From the NCBI GenBank assembly GCA_964017145.1, contig OZ024841.1, positions 4,278,001-4,342,000 on the forward strand: a stretch of DNA of 64,000 nt. Reading direction: 5' to 3'. Shown here one piece after another: positions 1-9,600 of the stretch (its first letter is position 1; every line of letters begins with the position of its first letter). The notes under the pieces are model-generated. The model did not search any database. It had not been told where the DNA came from and saw only the letters and a program-made list of their open reading frames with translations. The DNA is from Agrocybe praecox (lineage: Eukaryota > Basidiomycota > Agaricomycetes > Agaricales > Agrocybaceae). Both the position numbers and the translations under genes were made by a program.

Positions 1-662
1 TTCATATACAAACTCCTGAGGTGCGGGGTCAAAATTGCGCACTGGTAATTATTGCGCGCACCTGGCTCATGATAATATTGCGCGTGCGGGTTAAAGAAAA
101 TTGCGCGCACGGAGTTTGAAATGTGCATGCGGATTACTTGTGCCAAAAATAAAGGTTCACGGAAAAAATATAATTGCGCACCAACCAAAAAGCGCGCGCT
201 GAAAGACGATTTTTCTGTCGGTGATTTATGCTTTGACAATCACACAAAACACAACCAACAACAAAATCCAGAGAAAGAGTGGGCTAGACCTAGATAAGAC
301 GACTCTCTCCCTGTGAGTTCGGGGGTGGGAATAAAGTTACTTCGTTCCTAAGAATGGTTTGTTAGTGTAAAGATCGTATAGGTTTAAGGGTTTGTGATGA
401 GCTTTTGTCCTAGACAAAAGTTTGAGATCGAATAAGAGAGTAGAAATCAAAGTGAACGTGTTCCACTTTGAAATCAGAGCAAACTTCGAAAAAGAAGAGA
501 ATAATCGAAGCTTGGAACGTTTTCCAAGCTATAGAATTGACTGCCGAGACTGAGAATTGACTGAACGAATACTGAACTGAAAAATAGCTGGTTGAATCGG
601 TACAATTGTCCTATGATAGGGGTGTACTTCTTGTCCTCTACTTTACAGGATCTAACTAGCTT
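1..662. other. Intergenic, GCGC-rich and hairpin-rich stretch; no gene seen
   Basis: No credible coding region was found. The first 200 bases contain several copies of a TTGCGC or GCGCGC motif in AT-rich surroundings. Similar GCGC-bearing sequence returns near 1890-2000. Three strong hairpins lie at 402-530 and are listed separately. The stretch may be a fragment of an old LTR or leader, but no paired copy exists in the window to prove it. Confidence 0.4.
402..530. repeat. Cluster of three perfect short hairpins
   Basis: Three inverted repeats follow one another. At 402-420 an 8-bp stem (CTTTTGTC/GACAAAAG) has a 3-nt loop. At 448-470 a 7-bp stem (CAAAGTG/CACTTTG) has a 9-nt loop. At 509-530 a 9-bp stem (AGCTTGGAA/TTCCAAGCT) has a 4-nt loop. 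The stem sequences are unrelated to each other, so the shared property is structure. The arrangement resembles the hairpin series in the LTR leader at 5878-6438. Confidence 0.6.
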
Positions 663-1151
663 TTATACTACAAATCCTGCAAGACATGAGTAATCGATGA
701 CAAGTAAGTTTGAAACGAATGACAAAGAATAAGGGGTTAAATGAATAAGCTGACTGAGCGAGTGAGTCAGGAATGACAAAGAAATGGGTTGAAACGATGG
801 AAAAGAAGGAGAAAACTGTCCATCGATCGATGAAATGACTAAGAAATGAATAAGAATGAGTAATAAATAAAAAAGTTGACTAATGCGCAGCAAAGAATGA
901 CCAAGCACGTCTTCTTGAATGATAAATCGATTATAGTTGACTTGACGATTAGTGAAATCGACGGATGGAAGGAATCGAGCTATTTCCAGCTGATGGATTG
1001 CTATATTTGGCGAATGTAACCTTAGCGTAGCCGCGTTGTTGATGTATCAGTTCCCGTGACTCATAGTGACTCGTGATAGGCATGTGACATCGAATCATGT
1101 GTTTGGAATGATGGTTGCACAGCCGCTTGATGGCCTGGGCTTTGCATGATG

Positions 1152-1634
1152 TCATCGAAGTCTTTTAATAGAGTAGATGGGATGCGACGGATTTAGATAA
1201 GTGGTGAATATGCTGTGCCGTTGTATGATGTAAGCGTAGGCATATCTTATCTTCTGTGTGATGCTGAGGGACACTTGTGATCGTGGAATAGCAATGCGTG
1301 GCCTTGTGAATAATGCTGGTGCTGAACTTCTGGTTGTCGATACTGCAAAAACTATGATTCCTCGTTCATAATGCACGATTTCCTCGAGGCGAATGATTTT
1401 TGGCGTGTTGTCCGGCTGAATTCTGTATGTGAAACTGACGGTATCTCCTTCTTGAAAAATATGATCCTCCGTGTAATGTGTCGCTAACCAATTTTCGCAA
1501 TTTTCGCTCGCATCAAAAACTCCGGCAATTTGAATGAATGGATATATTGACGCTTTATTGATTTTTCGAGGTCCGGAAGAATTGACGACATCCTTGGACT
1601 GTTGAACAAAGGATTGAACAGAGAGGGAAGACAT
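1152..1634 (-). CDS. Hypothetical protein, 160 aa
   Basis: The family is not recognised. The reading frame opens at an ATG at 1632-1634 and runs 160 codons in ordinary, non-repetitive amino acid composition. The middle (about residues 45-110) looks beta-rich, with a GDTVSFTYRI stretch followed by acidic and hydrophobic alternation. The C-terminal third is rich in Tyr, Ile and Arg. No signal peptide, membrane segment or known motif was seen. Another minus-strand frame (949-1155) overlaps its end by 4 bases, and a frameshift or intron between the two is possible. It may be a host gene or the remnant of a mobile element. Confidence 0.3.
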   Translation of the reverse strand: MSSLSVQSFVQQSKDVVNSSGPRKINKASIYPFIQIAGVFDASENCENWLATHYTEDHIFQEGDTVSFTYRIQPDNTPKIIRLEEIVHYERGIIVFAVSTTRSSAPALFTRPRIAIPRSQVSLSITQKIRYAYAYIIQRHSIFTTYLNPSHPIYSIKRLR

Positions 1635-2480
1635 TTTTCAGAGTTGAACGCGTAAGACAATGAACGTTGAGAGGAAGGAGTGATTTGTCTTGGATCGTGG
1701 CGACGGTTTCATGACTTTAGCCTAGACTGAATAGATTTCGGAAGAATTGGTGCCTTAATGTTGCGATAGAGCCGTGATGGGAAATTAAAATGGAGAATAC
1801 AAAAAAGGAAATATTGAAATTTAAAAATAAACGAATGATCTCTTATGCAATTTCAGGTTCATTCATGTTCAATCAAATATGACGCATGACAGCGCAACTT
1901 TTTCCCCGCGCACATAAGAGAAAATATTTGACTTAGACAATATAAGGCTCAAAAATGGCCTCACGTTGCGCGGAAAAGCCAAAAATTCCAATGAGTGTGC
2001 GCAGTGTGGCAGTGCAACCTGCCCCAGCCCGATTAGATTAGATCGTGTACAGACTCTGTGACCGCGACACGTACATAGCCCAATCCATCCTTACTTTGAA
2101 TATAACTGCCATCGTGCGAGGCTGTTAGACGCGCTTCCGAGCCCTGCTACGCCATCTAGCTGCACTCTGGACTACTCCAGCAGGAATTTTTACCCTAAAT
2201 GACCGCCATAGTAAAAATCTCAATGAGCGGTGCAGATGACCGCCATACCTTCTGACGAAACCACAACTGCACGAGCCAGATTGGACTACTCCACCGGGCT
2301 GTAGACCGCCCTCTATCGGTCATATATACTGATATACAAGAAAAATCGTCGGTTGGCTCATTTTTCCTGGACTTTCTTCAAACAAACTGGTCTAGAGTAC
2401 GACGGTTGTCCGTCCGTACTAGGAACTTCGAGATCGATGAGACCGATACATGATGGGAAACCCTATTTCCTAAAAATTCA
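1635..2480. other. Intergenic; no gene seen
   Basis: The stretch is AT-rich on the left. It carries a repeated GACCGCCATA phrase near 2200-2250 and an AT-rich TATATAC stretch near 2321-2340. No supported coding region, RNA gene or repeat boundary was found. Confidence 0.4.
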
Positions 2481-4419
2481 ATGCTAGAGATATATAACGT
2501 GCAATTTCACTTCTTTGCTCCACACATCATCTATTATCCTTCGAACAACTGGGGACTCTTTCACATCAGTGCATCTCTCCATACAATTACCCTTTCCAAT
2601 GTCACGATAATACGACCATATCCAATTATTGTCGCGGTATGGCGCCTTCGTCTCGATAGATGTCGACTTGACCACGATTTCTACTTGATGTTATCAAACA
2701 TGCAAAGTCTGGCAGTCCTCGAAAAAGTTAATCCCAGGGTTCAGGGTAAAGACCACGGTCAAGAGATCCCTTTCTCGTCGATCAAACTGCCAAATCTCGA
2801 AATAGTAATCCGTGCGGGGAGCCTAACGGATATCAACATCCTTCTTTCCCCTATCGCACCATTGGCTATGTGCTCATTCAAGTTTTTAGGGTTTTCTGAT
2901 ACCATTTACAGACTTGTTGAACATGATGCTGCGACATTTCGGCGCTTTATGGCAATGTACCTTGAAGCACCATCTGGATCGACTCATATACTCTTCCTCG
3001 TCGGCGGAAATAAGAACCATTGTACAAATTGCTTATGCTATTCCCGCCAGCCTAATGGTCCCCGCCTTTGTGTAGAAAGCGGTGTGTCAAGGGAAGGCTC
3101 TCTGAAACGAAATTTGAAACCAGTGTTTCCTTCGCTGCACCGTCCACTTCACCTAATGTCCACTCTCAAACCTCCAAGAATATGTCCTTTGCTGTGTCTT
3201 TACACTTGTACTTCAGAGCCGCGGTGGTGATGGTCAAGTAACTCAACCGTACTACCTTGGTACTACCATCCCATTGCCACGATATGTCATATTTCTCGTC
3301 TATGCTGCTGATGGCGGAACATAACATCATCCTTTCCATCGTTTTGGCAGGAAATGATGGACTAGAGAACGAAAGGGAAAATTGAAGGAAGCAGGTTATC
3401 AAAAGGAGTCAAAGAGCCAAGTTATCGATCTATGGTTTTGTATCTGGGGACACAGAGAATATGCGCATTTCGTCACCTCTTTCCTACAAGATACTTGATG
3501 CAGGATCAGGAAACTCATTTTTTTCATCGTCACGGCCTAGCTATTTGATCCATCCAAGATTTTTTCGCAGCCACCAGCAGACGAACCGGTGCATCTCTTA
3601 ATGCGCTCATTTGGAAATATCAATATAGTGATGACACTCGAGACTGGCTGGCATTCAATTCTGCGCTTACGCACTGTCGCTTCGGCCCTTCTTTCAATCC
3701 TCTGGCAGCTAACTTCGTACCTTCTCCTTGGGACGACCCAGGCTTCTTCTGCTTGTAATCGACATAATTGGGCGTATGCATTATATCCAGCAGTTACATT
3801 TGGGCAGCAAAATTTGCAGACGATATTTTCAATCGGACATCTCATAAATCTGCTTGTCTTCCCTATCTCGGGCTCATATACATGTCTAAACCAATTGATA
3901 CATGTCCTACATGGCTCGATCGTATCGATTTTGAAACCCCTTCCTCCTGTCACTCCCTCTTCATTAATCAAATTTCAAAGTGCAAGCTGGAATCAGTATG
4001 GTGGCTGTGGTCTTCGAGAGCTGCTTCCCGCATTGATTTCTGTCACCCTGGCCTTCTTCGACGAGGAACTTCTGGTCATAATCCTTGATGATACTGAGGG
4101 ATGTTGTCCTCTACCAGTGTGGCAGAAAATTGCAATTGACCCTTTGCGATCCCCATCTGCAAGGTCGACCTAATACAACTTAATAGACTCATTAGTGAAC
4201 CTGTTACTACTCAGGCAAGACGCAGGTCACTCACTGCCAAGGTTTGTCACCTCTTTTTCTCCGATATTTGTTCCCTCCAACTTGGACTCTGAGTGTCTCG
4301 ACGAGATACGAGGAGTATCCATAGTTTGGTACTTCGAAGGTGAACAACACAAGTACATCTGCGGATCCGGTGTCATGGAAACATTTCGTTTTCCTCATGG
4401 CAATGCTCTTACAAAATGA
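2481..4419 (+). pseudogene. Decayed F-box/LRR-like gene relic
   Basis: The open stretch 2481-3230 reads like the leucine-rich half of a fungal F-box protein. It has alternating Leu/Ile strands and a phrase, LPNLEIVI, that echoes the LPNLRxL lines of the intact copies. Frames then break repeatedly between 3230 and 4190. The last piece, 4282-4419, reads IRGVSIVWYFEGEQHKYICG followed by SGVMETFRFP. This lines up with the conserved C-terminus of the F-box family in this window (EYICGTGSAETLNF and similar). The end is therefore fairly secure, while the middle is assigned only by position. Introns instead of decay could explain some of the breaks. It is the only plus-strand member of the family here. 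Confidence 0.4.
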
Positions 4420-4720
4420 TGTCCTCTTGTACTTTTCTCTAGTCAACCCATTTCAATATGCCGTGGAATACTTTCCTTCTTATCTTCCATCTCTAATAAT
4501 ACCTTTATCCCACAGTAAACGCTTGTGCAATTATTAAGCGCATCCTTTATACTGTCGAACAATTACTGACTAATCGGTACCGGTAATCGATCAATACGAT
4601 ATCACCAATGTATAAATATATGACAATAAGAGAATCCATGGCACTCGCCTTATTCCTTCTCGGCCCTCGTTTTACCTTCACGGAATGACAACTTCAGCCC
4701 AGCTACCTTTCTGATATACT

Positions 4721-5387
4721 GTGCTAGGGATGAGCGACCTGATGTCCCTTTCCGATGAAGAGATTGACTACGAGCTGCATAAGTATCACTTGTATCTCTC
4801 TCGTGGTGTTGACTTTCGAAGCATCACCGTACTTTTGCTCATCAGGAAGAACCTGCCATCAGGCTCAGAGGACTCTCGAAAGACGTGGCTTTGCGGGCAA
4901 CAATTCGAGGGATTAATGAACCACATCACGAACTTGTTCAGGAACAATCCAAATTTGTGCTTGCAGATCTCAGGCCCACGAGAACAGCATCCCATTACTG
5001 ACCCAGAGGTACCGTTTATGGATGTCTGCACTTTTCCCGACATTCATATCGTCCCGAATGGTGCTCATGTCACATTATGGAATAAAGTCGCCGGTGTCGC
5101 TAGGACATTAGTGATCAGAAATGTGGTTCGATTCCTGGTGGATTTCATCAGAGCCTGCGTAAACATTCGAGGGCTGCACCTTGGCGGAACTATTGATTTC
5201 GTACAGTCCTCGCACCTGTGGAGCACGCCCCCAATGATACAGGACCTTGTTATTGGCGGCAATAGAGCACTACGGTCCATTCTGGAACCCTTTCGACAAA
5301 GACCATCAGCGGCGCCCTTTATAAATCTGTTAAAATTACAAAAGCTAGTGCTGGCATCTAAACTTTATTGGAAGGATCCAGACACGC
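4721..5387 (+). pseudogene. Host gene, 5' half, cut by retrotransposon insertion
   Basis: An ATG-initiated frame runs 222 codons and is cut after the first base of a codon at 5387 by the left LTR. The frame technically continues into the LTR but is no longer meaningful there. Removing the retrotransposon and one ACGC duplication joins this half to 26410 in frame. A 62-bp intron (26479-26540) then leads to the frame ending at 27049, for a total of 414 codons plus stop. The protein is not recognised. It is mixed alpha/beta, with a leucine-rich segment (VRFLVDFIRACVNIRGLHLG) that hints at an LRR-type fold. No catalytic motif was seen. The allele should be null. Confidence 0.65.
5384..5387. repeat. 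Target site duplication ACGC, left copy
   Basis: ACGC directly precedes the left LTR, and the same four bases follow the right LTR at 26406-26409. The host reading frame is continuous once one copy is removed, which supports this as the true insertion site. Confidence 0.75.
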
Positions 5388-5530
5388 TGTCAGCATTAGA
5401 TCCTGTTTGTTGTCAAAAACATGATCACAGAAGATTGTTGAGAAGGAAGAATACACCAAGCCCAAATATTCAGATAGAGCCTATCGCTTCCAAGGCAACA
5501 TAAACTTATAAATAGACACACATTATGAAA

Positions 5531-5590
5531 CACGTGATGAACATGAAACACGTGATTAATATGAAACACGTGGTTAATATGAAACACGTG
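5531..5590 (+). promoter_or_regulatory. Four CACGTG E-box repeats in U3
   Basis: The phrase ATGAAACACGTG(A/G)T is repeated four times, with cores at 5531, 5549, 5567 and 5585, an exact 18-bp period. CACGTG is the palindromic site of bHLH factors such as Cbf1 and Pho4 in yeasts. Placement about 170-230 bp upstream of the TATA box suggests an enhancer for element transcription. The same array is in the right LTR at 25374-25433. Confidence 0.6.
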
Positions 5591-5759
5591 GTTAATAAAT
5601 CGCGGGAACATTATGAAACATGTAACACAGCCATATAAAACACGTATCAGTAACACTTATGGATACCATTACTAATGCATTACTAATGTATTACTAAGGC
5701 ATTATGATTTACACTTATTAAACATGAAACATGAACTATGATGTAGGATAGAAAAACAG

Positions 5760-5768
5760 TATAAATAT
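5760..5768 (+). promoter_or_regulatory. TATA box of outer LTR
   Basis: TATAAATAT sits 372 bp into the LTR, downstream of the E-box repeats and upstream of the minisatellite and hairpins. Transcription would start near 5790-5800. The equivalent in the right LTR is 25603-25611. Confidence 0.6.
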
Positions 5769-5877
5769 GTAGTAGATTAAGAAAGAAGAATAATCATTCT
5801 ACCTTTTCCCCATAACTTTACTGCTTTACAACTTCCTTTCAATAAGACTCTCAAGTACTATTATTCTCTAAGTAATT

Positions 5878-6438
5878 CAGAAGTGTTAAGCATCGATAAG
5901 CCTTAACATCCAGATTCTGATTCTGATTTCTCCCACGAGCTACCTTCTGCCACGAGTTACTTTCTGCCACGAGCTACTGTCTGCCAAGAGTTACCTTCTG
6001 CCAAGAGTTACCTTCCACCACGAGTTACTTTCTGCCACGAGCTACTGTCTGCCAAGAGTTACCTTCTGCCAAGAGTTACCTTCCACCACGAGTTACTTTC
6101 TGCCACGAGCTACTTTCTGCCAAGAAGAGATACCTACGACGTCTACTATACCCCAGAAGTGACAAGCATTCTTGTCATCCAGATTCTGAATTTCTGCCAA
6201 GAAGAAGTACGTTTAACGATTACCGCATCTCAGAAGTGATAAGCATTCTTGTCATCCAGATTCTGATTTGCACAGAAGATTGATAGTCAACAATCAACGA
6301 TAACTCAGAAGTGATAAGCATCGATAAGCCTTATCATCCAGATTCTGATTATAACAAAGATACTTCAAGTATCACTAGGTTAAGGCACATAAGGTCAAGA
6401 GTGATAAAGCTACGATAAGTTTTATCATCCAAATTTTG
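5878..6438 (+). repeat. Five related hairpins in the LTR leader
   Basis: Five units lie at 5878-5919, 6154-6188, 6231-6265, 6306-6347 and 6396-6438. Each has an outer 5-bp stem (CAGAA/TTCTG; CAAGA/TTTTG in the last) and an inner 7-bp stem. The inner stems are TGTTAAG/CTTAACA, TGACAAG/CTTGTCA, TGATAAG/CTTGTCA (one G-U), TGATAAG/CTTATCA and TGATAAA/TTTATCA. Stem bases differ between units yet pairing is kept. Loops are CATT in units 2 and 3 and 11-12 nt in the others. They lie downstream of the predicted start site, so they would be in the genomic RNA leader. The right LTR carries the same five, from 25721 to 26213. Confidence 0.7.
5932..6122 (+). repeat. 17-bp minisatellite inside the LTR
   Basis: Tandem units of the form CTGCCA(A/C)GAG(C/T)TAC(T/C)TT repeat about eleven times. 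Units alternate between CCACGAG and CCAAGAG versions, making a higher-order 68-bp block of four units. The right LTR has exactly one block fewer, which explains the whole length difference between the LTRs. Confidence 0.8.
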
Positions 6439-6634
6439 ATCTATTTTCTTTTCATTTCTATTATAGTCTCAGCACTCTACTCACATTCATATCTTTCTTT
6501 TTAGTTACTCACATATCATCTTACTACATCACATTACAGCACCTCGGTAAATTTTACTGTTGAACCAATTGGAATATCCCGAACACCTCAGTTCCGGTAA
6601 ACCCAAGTGAAAACCTTTTTCATGTTGACATAAT

Positions 6635-6655
6635 TGGAGCCGACCGCGAGGGTGG
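6635..6655 (+). other. Tentative primer binding site
   Basis: The sequence starting TGGAGCCGACCG begins four bases after the 5' LTR, where a tRNA primer should pair, and it opens with TGG, the complement of a tRNA CCA end. The matching tRNA cannot be identified from this window. Confidence 0.35.
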
Positions 6656-6687
6656 TAAAATTTTACTTTGTGCTTTGTGAATAGTAT

Positions 6688-9600
6688 ATGATTTCCGAAG
6701 AATACAGGAACCCCATCAACATCTCCTCAGACGAAGAAGAAGACTTTATAGATTCAATCATATCCGAACCTTCTACTCCTACTCACGAATTTCCTTCACA
6801 TACCTTTGATTCCTATAGCCCTGCTATATCTTTCACTACACTTGGCATTGAAGATTCAGCCAGTTCAACAGAGCTCACTCACTCCTCTTTCACTTCAGAT
6901 TCTCACATCTCTACCAGTAACCTTCTAGATTTTCCCATGATAATTGATTTAAGCACAGAAAACAACACACCTATTCCAATGACAACCTTACCACCTAACA
7001 ATTCATCTCCCCTTCCCATTCGTACTATCCCTAATCCACTACTGACTCTACCCCTACGAGGTGTAAAAGGATCTCCGGAGACATTTAAAGGAAAATATTC
7101 AGAAGTCAGCCGATTCATTAAACATTACAATCGCTTAATAGAACTACACAATGTGGTGACTGACAGTGACAAATGTGTGGGCATTTTAGAATATTGTTCT
7201 GAAAAAGTAAGAGACTTTATCCAATCAACACCGGAATTTCAGACACCCAGCTGGGTTCAATTGCAGGCCACTATCCTCAAATATTATGATGCCGAAAAAG
7301 AGGAAACTCGATATACTCGGAAAGACATCATTGAATATACCAAGGAAGCCAGAAATAGATCTATGAAGACCATGGGAAACTGGAAGAAATACTACCGAGA
7401 ATATTTAGCTCAGGCCAATTTCCTCAAAAATCGAAGCGAGCTAACTGATACCGAATATCATGGATACTTCTTGTTTGGAGTCCCTAAAAAGATAAAGAAG
7501 GACTTGGAGGAACGATTATGCGTACAGAACACAGATTTTGATACCACAAAGCCCTGGCCAATCGACAAAATAGCATGTGTGGCAGAAGAATACTTCAAAA
7601 GAGGAAAATTCTCAGCAAAATGGCTTCAAGGTACCATCTTTGACTCAGAAGATGACTCAGAAGATTCAGAACTCGAAACTAGCTCCGAATCGGAAGATAG
7701 TAGTTCAGATTCAGACTCCGAATATAGAAAACGACGCAAACGCTCTAGTCATAAGAAGAAGCGAAAATCTGACAAAAGGAGAGGAAAAGCTGTACCCCTA
7801 TTGCACGCTAGTCAATCAGAAGATGAGAGAACTCGAAAAATCATTGCACCACCTGAAGAAATAGAAGGATTAATTACCCAATTAAATTCTATGTCTATCA
7901 GTGATCCCAAATACGGGCCCACTTATTACAAGGTCATGCAGCTAGATAAACTAGGCATAGCAAGCCAGTGTATTATGAGAAAGCCCATGACCGAAGTCTA
8001 TATGGCACCTGCAAATACAACCTACACTAGTCCTGTGGATGCCTACTCTCGTAATGCTCCTCTTCGATTACCTACAACCTACCCAAACAACATACCCTTG
8101 GGAGGATCACCATCCAATGTAGAAAGGGCTGCTGCCGCAACACGGGTGCCTAATGATTACAGATGTTTTGGATGCTTTGATCCAAACCATAGGCTAGGAG
8201 AATGTCCTAAAATGAGGGGATATGTTCAACAAGGCCTGATTACTTATGATAGGGACACTCGAAAATTCTACATGAATGGAGGGCAACCTTTATATCGTCG
8301 TCAAGACGAAAATCTCTCTGATACAGTACTTCGATTGTCCAACACCATAAATCGGGCACCCGCTAATCAAGTGAACTTCCTATCGTTAGCAACTCCTTCA
8401 GAACCGACCCTTGCAAGTGAAGTACAATCCTTCTATATTCAACATGAGAATGATTTCTATGATGATTATTCTGATGATGAAGAATATGTCCCTGCTTGGG
8501 AGCAATACGAAAGAAGTGAACGGAATTTAAACTTATTCACACAACTTCCAACAACAGACGGCGACTCTGATGAGGAACAAACCTATGCTACATACCCAGT
8601 GGAACGAGGAGTAAAGAAAAGTAGACAAACTAGGAAAGAAAATCAGAATGTACCTACCAAGCCTACGAAACACACCTTTGATGGAGTATGGCCTCCTCCT
8701 AGAACTTCAAACCATCCACGAAAATCCAAAGAAGAATCTCCTTCTCTCAAGTCACTACAGCCAGAAGCACCCAAAATAGCCATGGACCGAACCAATATAC
8801 AAGACCCCATACCTGTTGATGCTAGGAAAGTACGATTTCCTGAGGACATAACCATGAAGAACGAAACTCAAGACAAGGCACCTAAAGCTTTACAAAGAAA
8901 ATTGGAGTCACAAACCTTCACTGAGGAGGAGAAAGTTAAACCTTCACCTCGACAATCTGAAATATCCTCGCAAATTAGCACTCGAGAAATAGTTAATGAA
9001 ATTCTGGATACTCGCATTCCTATTTCAGTACGATACCTCATTGGATCTTCACCTGAACTTAGTCGCACCATGAAAGAAATGATGAAAGTAAAGAATCCAA
9101 CCAAAATCATTCAAGAAGTGGCAGCATTGGGTTCAGCAGTATTCAGTAATCACTTGGTACCGGAAATTGAGCAGAAAAACGAAGAGTTTTTAATTAAACT
9201 CAATCTAACATACAACGGACGACCTTTGACAGCAGTAATAGACACTGGATCTCAACTTAATGTGGTCAATAAGGAAATAGCGGAGGCATATTTTTCCTTG
9301 CCAGTTGATTTACAGCTCGCAACATACATGCAAGATGCAAATGGAGGGGAATCGAAACTGGAAGGATTGATAACACAAGTACCACTGAAATGTGGTGGAC
9401 TTGTTACCCACGCAAATATTTATGTGGGACCCAGTTCCTTACCTTTTGAGTTGTTGCTTGGGCGACCATGGCAGAAAGGCAACCGAATCACGATTGATGA
9501 ACGATCAAACGGAACTTACTTAATATTCAAAGACGCAACAAGTTTTGAACCCAAATTCGAAGTCAAAGTCATTCAAGAACCCATAAGAGATAAGGCTCAT

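Larger units (their letters stand above)
5388..6630 (+). repeat. 5' LTR of outer retrotransposon (1243 bp)
   Basis: The repeat runs from TGTCAGCATT to CATGTTGACA and is matched by 25231-26405. It is 68 bp longer than its partner because one extra 68-bp block (four 17-bp units) is present in the minisatellite at 5932-6122. U3 contains four CACGTG repeats and a TATA box at 5760. Everything downstream of about 5790 should be R/U5 and therefore leader RNA. Confidence 0.93.

Noticed and set aside
3537..3971. Minus-strand 144-aa ORF with several Cys
   Set aside because: Overlaps plus-strand frames of the same length, has no recognisable zinc motif spacing, and the surrounding evidence favours a plus-strand relic.
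5396..5656. Minus-strand 86-aa ORF with repeated HVFHINHVFH (also at 25239-25499)
   Set aside because: It is the reverse reading of the E-box repeat in U3 of the LTR; it exists only because the repeat is in frame.
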